Shown: positions 41,327-51,066 of the stretch, piece by piece
How positions within the stretch are numbered: position 1 is the first letter of the stretch
How the letters are laid out: each line of letters starts with the position of its first letter
Notes under the pieces: generated by a model
Told to the model about the DNA's origin: nothing
Seen by the model: only the letters and a program-made list of their open reading frames with translations
Database searches by the model: none
Assembly (NCBI GenBank): GCA_021299385.1
Contig: JAJTGZ010000007.1
Coordinates: 23,055-87,054, forward strand
Source of the DNA: Phycisphaeraceae bacterium
GTDB lineage: Bacteria > Planctomycetota > Phycisphaerae > Phycisphaerales > UBA1924
Direction of reading: 5' to 3'
Length of the DNA stretch: 64,000 nt
Position numbers and translations under genes: made by a program

Positions 41327-44300
41327 TCAGGCGTGGGGTTGAGGTGTTGCGGGTGTGGGGATGGTGGGTTTGTCGGCGCTGGTGTGGGGGCGCTGGCCGA
41401 GGAATTTTTCGGTTATGGATTGGATAACGACGTAGAGGACGGGGGTGAAGATGAGGCCCAGGAGGGTGTTGCCGATCATGCCGAAGAAGACGGCGGTGCC
41501 GATGGCCTGGCGGCTGGCTGCGCCTGCGCCGGTGGCGATCATGAGTGGGAGGACGCCGAGGATGAAGGCGAGTGCGGTCATGAGGATGGGGCGGAGGCGT
41601 TGGCGTGAGGCCTCGACGGCGCACTCGACGATGGGCTTGCCTTGTTCGCGGTAGGCCTTTGCGAACTCGACGATGAGGATGGCGTTTTTGGCGCCGAGGC
41701 CGACGAGGAGGACGAGGCCGACCTGGGTGTAGATGTTGTTGTCCATGCCGCGGTACATGAGGCCGGCCATTGCACCCAGGACGGCGAGCGGAATCGAGAG
41801 GACGACGGAGAGCGGGATGAACCAGCTTTCGTAGAGTGCGGCGAGGATGAGGTAGACGACCAGGAGGGCCAGTGAGAAGACGATGATGGCCTGGTTGCCG
41901 ATGAGGCGTTCTTGGTAGGACATGGCGGTCCACTCGAAGCTCATGCCGGGTGGGAGTGTGGCCTTGGCCATGCTCTCGACGACGTCGAGGCTCTCGCCTG
42001 AGGAGACGCCGGGTGCGGGCTGTCCTTGGACGACGGCGGCGGGATAGATGTTGTAGCGGACGACGCGGTCGGGCCCCATGGTTTCTTTGACCGTCATGAG
42101 TGAGCCGAGAGGGACCATGCTGCCGTCGGGCTTGCGGACATCGAGTCGGAGGATGTCTTCGGGTACGGTGCGGAAGCGGCTGTCGGCCGAGACGTTGACC
42201 TGCCAGGTGCGGCCGAAGAGGTTGAAGTCGTTGACGTAGGCGGAGGCCATGTAGCCGGACATGGTGGAGAAGACGTCTTGGAGTGGGATGCCGAGTTTTT
42301 TGACTTTTTCGCGGTCGACGTCGGCGAATATCTGGGGGACGGATGGGCGGAAACCGCTGTTGACGCCGAGGAGTTTGGACTGTGCGTTGCCCTCAGCGAC
42401 GAGTGTCTGGACTACATCGCCCATGGCCTGGCGGCCGACGCCTGCGGTGTCCTGGACGCGGAGGTCAAAGCCGGACGCGCTGCCGAGGCCGTCGATGGCG
42501 GGCAGGGAGAAGATGATGCAGATGGCGTCGGGTATGGCGGCGGTTTTCATGCGGAGTTCGTGCATGATCGTGTCGGTATCGCGTCCCTTGGGCAGGCGTA
42601 CCGACCAGTCTTCAAGGCCTGCGAACATGGCGGCGTAGTTGGAGCCGTTGCTGTTGATGATGGAGTAGCCGCCGAGGCGGCTGAAGTTTTTGATGCCGTC
42701 GGTCTGCTTGAGGATGTCCTCGACTTTTTTGGTGGCGGCGAGTGTTCGTTCTTGTGAGGAGGCGTCGGGCATCCAGATATCGACCATGATGAGGCCGCGG
42801 TCTTCGAGGGGTACGAAGCCGGTGGGGACCCTGGTAAAGGTCCAGCCGATGGCGACGATGCAGGCGGCGAAGGCGGCGAGTGTGAAGGTGATGACGGCGG
42901 GGTGTACGAGGAACTTGATAAGGCGTGCGTAGGCGTTGGCGAGTGCGTCGAAGGCTTTGTTGAAAGCGCGGAAGAGGATGAAGGGTTTGTGGCCCTCTTT
43001 GTGGGGTTTGAGGATGACGCCGCAGAGTGCGGGGGTGAGCGTGATGGCGCAGAGGCCGCTGAGGAAGGTGCTGACGGCGATGGTGAGTGCGAACTGCTTG
43101 AAGAGTTGGCCGCTGATGCCGGGGAGGAAGGCGGTGGGGATGAAGACGGCCATGAGGACGACGGTGATGCTGACGACGGGGGCGAGGACTTCTTTCATCG
43201 CCTGTATGGTGGCCTGCTTGGGTGGGAGGTGTGATTCTTTCATCACGCGTTCGACGTTCTCGACGACGACGATGGCATCGTCGACGACGATGCCGATGGC
43301 GACGACGAGGCCGAAGAGGACGGGCATGTTGACGGAGAAGCCCAGGAGTTTGGCGAAGAAGAATGTGCCGATGATCGAGACGGGGATGGCGAGCATCGGG
43401 ATGAGCGAGAGGCGGAGGCTGCCGAGGAAGAGGATGACGACGGCCAGGACGAGTACGAGGGCTTCGAGGAAGGTGTGGTAGACGGAATCAACGGCGGCGA
43501 GGACGAACTTGGAGCTGTCGTAGACGATCTCGAAGGCCAGTCCATCGGGCAGGGAAGCGGACTTGGCATTGAGGATTTTTTCCACTTCCTTGGCGATCTG
43601 TACGGCGTTTCCGCCCGGGGCCTGGTAGACGAACATGACGGCCGCGGGTAAGCCTTTGTAGGCGGCGAGGAGGTCGTAGGACTTGCCGCCGAGCTCGACG
43701 CGTGCGACGTCTTTGACGCGGATGATGCGGTTGCCATCGGCGCGGACGATGACGTTCTCAAACTCATCGACGCTGGAGAGCCGGCCGAGTGTGGAGACGT
43801 TGTATTGATAGGCCTGTCCGGTGGGTACAGGGGGCTGGCCGACTGCGCCGGCGGCGACCTGGACGTTCTGCTCGCGGAGTGCGGCGATGACGTCCATGGT
43901 GGTGAGGCTGCGTGCTTTGAGGCGTTGGGGGTCGAGCCAGACGCGGATGCCGTAGTCCTTGCCGGGGAACATGGATGTGGCGCCGACGCCCTTGATGCGT
44001 TTGATCTCATCGTTGATGTTGATGGTGAGGTAGTTGCTGAGGAAGAGGTCGTCGTAGTTCTCGGCGGCCTGCGCGTCCTTGGGTGCGAGGGCGAAGATGG
44101 TTACGAAACTGGAGGAGACCTTGTCGGTGGTGATGCCGTTGCGGCGGGCGTCTTCGGGGAGTTTGGGCTGTGCGATGGCGACGCGGTTCTGGACGAGGAC
44201 GGAGGCGATGTCGATGTTGGTGCCAAGCTCGAAGGTGACCTTGAGTGTGTACTGCCCGTTGCTTGTGGAGGTGCTCTCCATGTAGAGCATGCCGGGGACG

Positions 44301-44515
44301 CCGTTGACGGCCTGCTCGATGGGTGAGGCGACGGTGTCGGCGACGACCTGGGCGCTGGCGCCGGGGTAGTTGGCGGTAACCTGGATGACCGGCGGTGTGA
44401 TGTCGGGGTACTGCGCGACGGGGAGAGTGGGGTAAGCGACCAGCCCCATGATGACGATGAGGATGGAGATGACGGCCGAGACGATGGGGCGTCGGACGGG
44501 GAATTCGGCGAGCAT
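41327..44515 (-). CDS. HAE1-family RND multidrug efflux permease
   Basis: MLAEFPVRRPIVSAVISILIVIMGLVAYPTLPVAQYPDITPPVIQVTANYPGASAQVVADTVASPIEQ. Confidence 0.96.
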   Translation of the reverse strand: MLAEFPVRRPIVSAVISILIVIMGLVAYPTLPVAQYPDITPPVIQVTANYPGASAQVVADTVASPIEQAVNGVPGMLYMESTSTSNGQYTLKVTFELGTNIDIASVLVQNRVAIAQPKLPEDARRNGITTDKVSSSFVTIFALAPKDAQAAENYDDLFLSNYLTININDEIKRIKGVGATSMFPGKDYGIRVWLDPQRLKARSLTTMDVIAALREQNVQVAAGAVGQPPVPTGQAYQYNVSTLGRLSSVDEFENVIVRADGNRIIRVKDVARVELGGKSYDLLAAYKGLPAAVMFVYQAPGGNAVQIAKEVEKILNAKSASLPDGLAFEIVYDSSKFVLAAVDSVYHTFLEALVLVLAVVILFLGSLRLSLIPMLAIPVSIIGTFFFAKLLGFSVNMPVLFGLVVAIGIVVDDAIVVVENVERVMKESHLPPKQATIQAMKEVLAPVVSITVVLMAVFIPTAFLPGISGQLFKQFALTIAVSTFLSGLCAITLTPALCGVILKPHKEGHKPFILFRAFNKAFDALANAYARLIKFLVHPAVITFTLAAFAACIVAIGWTFTRVPTGFVPLEDRGLIMVDIWMPDASSQERTLAATKKVEDILKQTDGIKNFSRLGGYSIINSNGSNYAAMFAGLEDWSVRLPKGRDTDTIMHELRMKTAAIPDAICIIFSLPAIDGLGSASGFDLRVQDTAGVGRQAMGDVVQTLVAEGNAQSKLLGVNSGFRPSVPQIFADVDREKVKKLGIPLQDVFSTMSGYMASAYVNDFNLFGRTWQVNVSADSRFRTVPEDILRLDVRKPDGSMVPLGSLMTVKETMGPDRVVRYNIYPAAVVQGQPAPGVSSGESLDVVESMAKATLPPGMSFEWTAMSYQERLIGNQAIIVFSLALLVVYLILAALYESWFIPLSVVLSIPLAVLGAMAGLMYRGMDNNIYTQVGLVLLVGLGAKNAILIVEFAKAYREQGKPIVECAVEASRQRLRPILMTALAFILGVLPLMIATGAGAASRQAIGTAVFFGMIGNTLLGLIFTPVLYVVIQSITEKFLGQRPHTSADKPTIPTPATPQPHA

Positions 44516-44524
44516 GATGGTCCT

Positions 44525-45706
44525 TTACTTGCCGTCGGCCGGGGGTTCTTGCAGTTTGGGGGCGACCACTGCGCCCGGGCGTGCCTTGAGGACGCCGAGG
44601 ACGACGACGCGGTCTTGGGGGGTGAGGCCCTCTTCGACTACGCGCATGGTTCCCTCGAGTGTGCCGACGCGGACGCGTCGGACCTCGACTTGGTTCTTGT
44701 CGTTGACGACGAGTGCGTAGCGGCCCTGCTGGTCGCTGAGGAGTGCCGATTCGGGGACGAGGACGGCCTTGGCCGAGGAGATGGGGAAGCGGACGCGGGC
44801 GAAGAGGCCTGGCAGGAGTGTCTCGTCGGGGTTCTCGAATCGTGTGCGGACGCGGAGGGTGCCGGTGAGGGGGTTCATCTGTGGTTCAACGTAATCGACG
44901 CGGCCCTTATAGTTGAACTCAGGCTCGTCGGCGAGTGCGAGTTCGACGGGGCGCCAGGTGTTGGGGCCGACCTGGCCGGGCTCGTTGGCTTTGGAGTCGC
45001 CGGATTTCTCGCGGCCTCTGCGGACGGCCAGGATGTCGCTCTCGCTGGCATCGATGGAGACGAAGGCGGGTGTGGCCTGTACGATGGTGGCGAGCAGTGT
45101 CGGCTCGCCGCGGCCGACGAGGTTGCCGATATCGACGTAGTTTTTGGTGATCCGTCCGTCGATCGGGGCGGTGATGGTGGAGTATTCAAGGTTGAGTTTG
45201 GCATCAGCCAGGTCGGCCTGAGCGCGGGCGACGTCTGCCTTGGCGGCGTCGCGGCGTGCGCCCTTGATGACGGCGTCGATCTCCGGGCCGGCGCGCTGGT
45301 CGGCCAGTTCGCGGGCCAGGCGCGCGTCGTTCTCGGCGCCGGCGAGCGTGGCCTGCTGTGCGCGCACGACGGCTTCGGCGCGTTGCACGGCGGCCTCGAA
45401 CTGGCGTTTGTCGATCTCGAAGAGGACATCGCCCTTCTTGACGCGCTGGCCTGGGCGGAAGTTTACTTTATCGAGGAAACCCTGCACGCGGGCGCGGAGC
45501 TCGACGGTTTCGGATGCCTCGATGCTGCCGGTGTAGGTCAGGTAGCTGACGACGTCGCGTTGGACGGGGTGGGCGACGATGACCTCGGCAGGCGGGGGCG
45601 CGACGTAGGCGTTCTTGCTGATGTCGCGCTTGCAACCGCCGGCGGCGACGAGGGCCGCGATCAGCAGGGCCGCGGCGGCGATGGCAGTCCGCCGATGGGT
45701 TCTCAT
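44525..45706 (-). CDS. RND efflux periplasmic adaptor (AcrA-like lipoprotein)
   Basis: VAAGGCKRD lipobox; VELRARVQGFLDKVNFRPGQRVKKGDVLFEIDKRQFEAAV. Confidence 0.94.
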   Translation of the reverse strand: MRTHRRTAIAAAALLIAALVAAGGCKRDISKNAYVAPPPAEVIVAHPVQRDVVSYLTYTGSIEASETVELRARVQGFLDKVNFRPGQRVKKGDVLFEIDKRQFEAAVQRAEAVVRAQQATLAGAENDARLARELADQRAGPEIDAVIKGARRDAAKADVARAQADLADAKLNLEYSTITAPIDGRITKNYVDIGNLVGRGEPTLLATIVQATPAFVSIDASESDILAVRRGREKSGDSKANEPGQVGPNTWRPVELALADEPEFNYKGRVDYVEPQMNPLTGTLRVRTRFENPDETLLPGLFARVRFPISSAKAVLVPESALLSDQQGRYALVVNDKNQVEVRRVRVGTLEGTMRVVEEGLTPQDRVVVLGVLKARPGAVVAPKLQEPPADGK

Positions 45707-47400
45707 TTGCCGGCTCCGGGGGTGGTGGGGCTAGTGGGGGTAGTGGAATCAGTCGCGGTGGTGGTGGGGCGTGGAAAGCCGAGGTCTCTGCCCCCTTGCC
45801 ATGCTGGTGCAACGACGTTGCCCCAGTCGGTCCTGGCGCGGAGGCGGTCGACGGTTTCTTGGTTGACAAACTCTTGGCCTTGGCGGATTTCCCATCCGCC
45901 GCCGAGGGCGCGGTAGGTTTGCACTGCGCCCAGCGCGATGGCAGCGCGGGCGGCGACGAGGCTGTCCTGCTGGCGTACGAGGTCGGATTGTGCGTTGTTG
46001 ACGCGGATGAAGTCAACGGCACCGGCGCGGTACTGCAGCAGGGAGAGGTCTGCGCTGCGGTTGGAGGCCCGGACGGCGTCGGTGAGGTAGGCAGTGCGTT
46101 CCTTGGCATAGAGGAACTCGCTGAGGCCGGCCTCGACCTCCCCGGCAGCGCGGAGGACGGATTCTTGATAGGCGGCGACTGCCTGCTCGTAGCGTGCGTC
46201 TTGCACGCGGACGCTGTTCTCGATGCGCCCGTAGTTCAGGATGGGGAGGTTGAGGCCCAGCCCGATGAAGCCGGCGAAGGAGTTGGCGTCGAAGATGTTG
46301 CCCAGGCCTGGCTTGTTGTCCCTCTCGAAGTTGCTGCTGACAAAGCCGGTGGAGCCTTGGATCGAGATGCTCGGGTAGAGGTCGGCCTTGGCCTGGCCGA
46401 TGCGTGCGCTCTGGGCGGCGGCGACGCGTTCGGCGGCGCGGACGTCGGGCCGGCGGCGGAGCAGGTCGGCCGGGACGCCAGCGGCGATCTGCTGGGGGGC
46501 CTCGGGGACCTTGGGGATCGCGCCGGCCTGCGTGGCGAGTTGGGCCTGCAGGTCTGAGGGCGTGCGCCCGAGCAGCACGCAGAGGGCGAGCCTGGACTGC
46601 TGCAGCGCGTTCTCAAACTCCGGGATCAGCGCCTGCGTGTTGGCCAGGGTTGCGCGGGCGGTGGCAACGTCGAGTTCCGATACGGCCCCGGCGTCGAAGC
46701 GTGCTTGGGTGAGTTTGAGCGTCTCAGTCTGGAGTTGCACGTTGGCGCGGGCGAACATCAGCCGTTCCTCGAACGCGCGGACGAGGATGTAGTTGCTGGC
46801 CACCCCGGCGGTGAGGCTGACGAGCACCGCGTCGTAGTCGGCGACGGCCAAGAGGACCTCGGCGTCGGCGGCCTCAATACCCCTGCGGAACTTGCCCCAG
46901 AAGTCCAGTTCCCAGGCGACCTCCAGGCCCAGGGCGTTGTCGGCATAGGAACGGTCGCCGCCGGCGCGGGGGGCGTTGCCGCTGATGCGGTTGTTCTGGA
47001 TGCCGCCGGTGATGTTCTGCGTCTGCGGGAAGAAGTTGCCGACGGAGATGCCGCGGGCGGCGCGGGATTCAAGCACGCGCAGGCCCGCCTGCTTGAGCGT
47101 CAGGTTCTCTGCCCAGGCGCTCTGCACCAGGGCGGTGAGGGTCGGGTCGTCGAAACTCTCCCACCAGCGGACGTTCTCGGCGACGGCGGGGTCGGAGGCG
47201 CTCTTGGGGAGCCAGGCCTCGTTGAGGGCGGATTCGGGGCGCTGATAGTCTGGCCCGACCTTGCAGCCGGAGACAGTGAGGACGCCGGCGAGGGCGGCGA
47301 TGCCGATGGCCAAGCCGGCCCGGTCGCTGAGGTGGGCCGGGGATACCTTGCGTGTGGGTTCGGGTGCAGGGGTGGTGCCGTTGGGGGAGCGGTTGTGCAC
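45703..47400 (-). CDS. NodT/TolC-like outer-membrane efflux lipoprotein
   Basis: GCKVGPDYQRPESAL...; 4-nt overlap with adaptor gene. Confidence 0.94.
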   Translation of the reverse strand: MHNRSPNGTTPAPEPTRKVSPAHLSDRAGLAIGIAALAGVLTVSGCKVGPDYQRPESALNEAWLPKSASDPAVAENVRWWESFDDPTLTALVQSAWAENLTLKQAGLRVLESRAARGISVGNFFPQTQNITGGIQNNRISGNAPRAGGDRSYADNALGLEVAWELDFWGKFRRGIEAADAEVLLAVADYDAVLVSLTAGVASNYILVRAFEERLMFARANVQLQTETLKLTQARFDAGAVSELDVATARATLANTQALIPEFENALQQSRLALCVLLGRTPSDLQAQLATQAGAIPKVPEAPQQIAAGVPADLLRRRPDVRAAERVAAAQSARIGQAKADLYPSISIQGSTGFVSSNFERDNKPGLGNIFDANSFAGFIGLGLNLPILNYGRIENSVRVQDARYEQAVAAYQESVLRAAGEVEAGLSEFLYAKERTAYLTDAVRASNRSADLSLLQYRAGAVDFIRVNNAQSDLVRQQDSLVAARAAIALGAVQTYRALGGGWEIRQGQEFVNQETVDRLRARTDWGNVVAPAWQGGRDLGFPRPTTTATDSTTPTSPTTPGAGK

Positions 47401-47645
47401 GGTGCTGTCCTTTGGGTTTAGGCCTGGAATGCTCTGCCACGGGTTGGTGGCGAGGTCCGAACGTTATTCGTCCTAGCGTGTTGCGATTGGGCGCGGCCGC
47501 GACGGGAGCGCGATGCCGAGGGTTTTGGGGATATGTGGTGATTTCTTAGCCAGCGTAGCAGCTGGTAGAGCGGTGTGCAAACCGGGCGCGTGCAGAGGTA
47601 GTCTGACAAAGTTCGTGCGAATGCGGAAAATGACTAGATTTAACC

Positions 47646-47672
47646 TTGACAAGAGTATGAAAGTAGTGTAAT
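47646..47672 (+). promoter_or_regulatory. Candidate sigma70-like promoter
   Basis: TTGACA (47646-47651), 15-nt spacer, TGTAAT (47667-47672), about 75 nt before the CDS start. Confidence 0.3.
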
Positions 47673-47748
47673 CTGAACTTGAATGGGCATGCCTCTGTGA
47701 GTCATGCCGTGGAAAGTCCGGGCGTAGGCCCCCTGTGAGGAGAGAGAC

Positions 47749-48519
47749 ATGAATCGTTCTGTTGCACTTGTTGGTTGTGGCGTCCGCGCTGGCAGATGCG
47801 CGTTGGTCGGCGTGTTTGCGCTGCTTTTGAGCGCAGGGTCTGCCTCGGCAGTTGAGGTCATCACGCTGCGGAGCGGTCAGGTTGGCGGGTTGCCCGGCGT
47901 TGCTGGCCAAGCCGACGACACCGTGCGTTTCCTCAACGGGGCGAACCCACCTGGTGGCCCGGTGAGCCTCAGCCCCTTCACGGCGGCAGACTTTGCCGGT
48001 GCGGCCGGAGGCCCGGCCGCGACGGTGGTCAACGCCCACCCGGCGTGGACACCTGGCATCAGCGACCCGTTGGCGCGTTGGATCAACTGGAAGGCCGACT
48101 TGACTGTTGCCCCCGACGGGAGCGTGAGCGGGACGGGATATGGCTCACCGGGCTCGGCTCTTTATGCCGTGCCCTTTGTTGTTACGACCCCCGGCGGAGC
48201 GCTGACGGCAACGCTTGCGCTTGAACTGGCCGTCGATGATGCCCACGGGGACTGGTTTGTTGCTGGCCCCAACCCCGACGGGTTGTATGTCAACGGCGTG
48301 AGCACGGGCTTTCAGGGTGGCAACTACGCCTCGCCAACGCTGCACTTTCAGAACATCACGGTGAACACTGGGTTGAACTACCTTTACTTTTACCAGCGCG
48401 ACCTGGGCGTGCTCGTCAGCGGGCTGATCTTCAGCGCGACGATCACCGTCCCGACACCCGGCGCGGCTGCGCTGCTGGGTCTGGGCGGGTTGGTGGCGGT
48501 TCGTCGTCGCCGTCGGTAA
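47749..48519 (+). CDS. Secreted protein with PEP-CTERM-like tail
   Basis: Signal peptide; C-term PTPGAAALLGLGGLVAVRRRRR. Confidence 0.85.
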   Translation: MNRSVALVGCGVRAGRCALVGVFALLLSAGSASAVEVITLRSGQVGGLPGVAGQADDTVRFLNGANPPGGPVSLSPFTAADFAGAAGGPAATVVNAHPAWTPGISDPLARWINWKADLTVAPDGSVSGTGYGSPGSALYAVPFVVTTPGGALTATLALELAVDDAHGDWFVAGPNPDGLYVNGVSTGFQGGNYASPTLHFQNITVNTGLNYLYFYQRDLGVLVSGLIFSATITVPTPGAAALLGLGGLVAVRRRRR

Positions 48520-48602
48520 TCACTCCCATCGCGCCCCCTGGCTACCGCCGGGGGCGCGGCTTTTAGGCCTGGAGTGTGCCGGGGTAGTTTCAGGGCCGGC
48601 CA

Positions 48603-49292
48603 ATGCAAAGGGAGAAAGCGATGGACAGAACGATAATCCGCCGGGGTGTGTGCGCCGCTGCGGTTACCGCTGCGCTCTTGGTTGCGGTGGCCGGGACTCG
48701 GGCTGATGTCATCAGCAGCGGTTCGAACTTCATCCAGCCCGGTTTTGTGTACGAGATGCCCGGTGCTGCACTGCCGATTTCCTTTGGAAACGCTGGCGGG
48801 AGTGTGGGGAGCCTGTCGGGGTTCAGAATCATCAGCACCACGGGCCAACCCTCTCCGGTTGGCGAGGCAACTACGCGGAGCACACAACTGGGGACAGGCT
48901 CGATGACGTTCACTGACAACGCCGGGATTGTGAAACTGCTGTCGTTCCAGTATCAGTCGCTTTTGGCATCGCGCCGGCGCGATACCGGCGGCACGCGGGC
49001 GACGATGGACATCGCCGTCGAGGGGATGGACTTCGCGGGCCTGCCGTCGTGGATTTCGCTGCGTGAATGCCCGACGATCGTTTCGACCGGCTTGGCGACC
49101 GTTGAGGACCTTGGCAACGGCCAGTTCCGCATCGTCGGGTCGTTTGAAATCTACACCGAGATCAGTTTCGACAGCGGGCAGTCGTGGATCCCCGCGTCTG
49201 GCCCTGTGCATGTGGACCTTGTGCCGACGCCATCGGTGGCCGCGCTGATGAGCCTGGGCGGGCTGATGGCCGCTCGGCGTCGGCGGTCGTGA
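48603..49292 (+). CDS. Secreted protein with divergent PEP-CTERM-like tail
   Basis: C-term PTPSVAALMSLGGLMAARRRRS. Confidence 0.78.
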   Translation: MQREKAMDRTIIRRGVCAAAVTAALLVAVAGTRADVISSGSNFIQPGFVYEMPGAALPISFGNAGGSVGSLSGFRIISTTGQPSPVGEATTRSTQLGTGSMTFTDNAGIVKLLSFQYQSLLASRRRDTGGTRATMDIAVEGMDFAGLPSWISLRECPTIVSTGLATVEDLGNGQFRIVGSFEIYTEISFDSGQSWIPASGPVHVDLVPTPSVAALMSLGGLMAARRRRS

Positions 49293-49396
49293 TTGATTTC
49301 GCCGTGCACCCGGCCAGCGCCGGGCGCACGGCTTACAGGCTTGGCTTGTGCCAGGCCCAATTCCCAGGGCCGAGAGGCCCAGAAAGAGAGAGCCTT

Positions 49397-50335
49397 ATGC
49401 GTACGCCCATCACCTTTGCCTCCGTGCTGCTCGGCCTGTCTGCGGCGGCCTCCGCGCAGATCACCATCCCGACCGTAACCATCGGCAACGCCGGCAACGC
49501 CGGGGAGACGACGATCAACGGCACGCGCGGTGCTGTGGCGTACAGGTACGACATCGCAACAACAGAGGTGACCAACGCGCAGTACGCCGCGTTCCTCAAC
49601 GCGGTGGCCGCGACGGATACCAACGCGTTGTACAACATCAACATGGCCGGCGCGCTCGGCGGGATCACGCGGTCGGGATCTTCGGGCTCATACACCTACG
49701 GCACCATCCCGGGGCGGGCGAACAACCCGGTTAACAACGTGAGTTTCTGGGACGCCGCACGCTTTGCCAACTGGCTGCACAACGGGCAGCCGAGCGGCCC
49801 GCAGAACAACAGCACCACCGAGAACGGTGCCTATACGCTCACGGCCACGGGGATCACGAACAACACCGTAACCCGCAACAGCAACTGGCAGTGGGCCGTG
49901 GCGAGCACCGACGAGTGGTACAAGGCCGCGTACTTCCAGCCAGCGAGCCAGGGTGGGGACACGGACAACTATTGGTCCTACCCCACCAGCAGCAACACGC
50001 CCCCGACGGCCGGGCAGGCCAACTACCTTCCCGCCAACATCAACGACACGACCCCGGTTGCTTCTTATGCTGCGAACTGGGCGGGCGTCTACGACATGGC
50101 CGGCAATGTGTATGAGTGGAACGACACGAACCTCGCCTTCACACGCGGGCCGATGGTTGGTGGCGCGTTCGACAACATCGCAGGGTGGCTGACGCCGCTG
50201 AACGCATACGCGCCGTTCGCGTCGGCGGAGCGGGATCAGCTCGGCTTCCGCGTGGTGGCGATCCCCGGGCCTTCGGCCGCCGCGCTGCTGGTGGTTGGCG
50301 GGGTGGTCGCGGGGCGCCGGCGTAGGCGGGGGTGA
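49397..50335 (+). CDS. SUMF1/FGE-sulfatase-fold secreted protein with PEP-CTERM-like tail
   Basis: TTEVTNAQYAAFLNAV, NPVNNVSFWDAARFANWLHNGQ, VYDMAGNVYEWNDT, GFRVV; tail PGPSAAALLVVGGVVAGRRRRRG. Confidence 0.87.
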   Translation: MRTPITFASVLLGLSAAASAQITIPTVTIGNAGNAGETTINGTRGAVAYRYDIATTEVTNAQYAAFLNAVAATDTNALYNINMAGALGGITRSGSSGSYTYGTIPGRANNPVNNVSFWDAARFANWLHNGQPSGPQNNSTTENGAYTLTATGITNNTVTRNSNWQWAVASTDEWYKAAYFQPASQGGDTDNYWSYPTSSNTPPTAGQANYLPANINDTTPVASYAANWAGVYDMAGNVYEWNDTNLAFTRGPMVGGAFDNIAGWLTPLNAYAPFASAERDQLGFRVVAIPGPSAAALLVVGGVVAGRRRRRG

Positions 50336-50567
50336 GGCCGGGGTAAGTCGATCGGCCGAGGGCGGTTGATATTCTGCGAGGTAGATGCGGAGGGTGCGTC
50401 GAGCGCGGAGAGAACGGCCGAGCCGGTGGTCATGCCGTGCGCGGTGGTCCAGCAGGGCGAGGGCGAATGGTGGGTTCGTTCCCGCTGGAGGGGATCGGGG
50501 TTCGTAGCGAAGGTAACATATGGGAACTCGGCGATTGCCGTCGGCGCATAATCATGTGCCGTTGATC

Positions 50568-50686
50568 CTCTCCGGCCCCATCGGGGCCGCGGGGTGTAGC
50601 CACGGGTGCAGCGACGCGGCTCTGAGCGTCGCGGAACCCGTGGTGGACGGGGGGGGAGCGCGGGCCGCCCCGATGGGGCGGAGGAG
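50568..50686. repeat. Nested palindromic element A
   Basis: Outer arms ctctccggccccatcggggc / gccccgatggggcggaggag; inner arms ccacgggtgcagcgacgc (50600-50617) / gcgtcgcggaacccgtgg (50626-50643). Confidence 0.85.
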
Positions 50687-50716
50687 AATGGCTGTTCGAG
50701 GAGTTACACTTTGTCC

Positions 50717-50917
50717 ATGGCCGAATTGACTTGGGCAGAAAAACAGATTCTGGAAAAAGGGCTGGTGATGAGCACTGGCGTTGTTCTAGATTTCACAGAT
50801 CGCAAGTTTCGGTCGTTCGTGATAGACAGCACGGGACTAGACATTGAGGACGCAAAGTACAGGGTGCCAACTCTGGTTCACCACTCGAAGGCGAATCGCC
50901 TTCGAGAGTTTTTATGA
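50717..50917 (+). CDS. Abi-family N-terminal-domain-like protein, first part
   Basis: MAELTWAEKQILEKGLVMSTGVVLDFTDRKFRSFVIDSTGLDIEDAKYRV...SKANRLREFL*. Confidence 0.6.
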   Translation: MAELTWAEKQILEKGLVMSTGVVLDFTDRKFRSFVIDSTGLDIEDAKYRVPTLVHHSKANRLREFL

Positions 50918-51066
50918 GCGAGTCTAATCATGTGGTCAGCAAGTTGATTGCTGACCTCGTCGAGTACGCGCCTCTGTCGGAAAGTCCACCATCGGCAGAG
51001 CTACTGCATAGATGCCAGAACATCGCCGAGCGACTCGGACGTGGGTGGCGAGTGGACCGGTTGTGA
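50914..51066 (+). CDS. Small ORF continuing the Abi-type N-terminal domain (-1 frame, ATGA overlap)
   Basis: MSESNHVVSKLIADLVEYAPLSESPPSAELLHRCQNIAERLGRGWRVDRL*. Confidence 0.5.
   Translation: MSESNHVVSKLIADLVEYAPLSESPPSAELLHRCQNIAERLGRGWRVDRL

Noticed and set aside
44549-45916. 455-aa plus-strand ORF
   Set aside because: Antisense to the adaptor gene; Gly/Val/Asp-rich shadow.
47530-47590. tRNA-like string agcagctggtagagcggtgtgcaaaccgg
   Set aside because: Only a D-arm-like match; no anticodon stem, T arm or acceptor pairing found.
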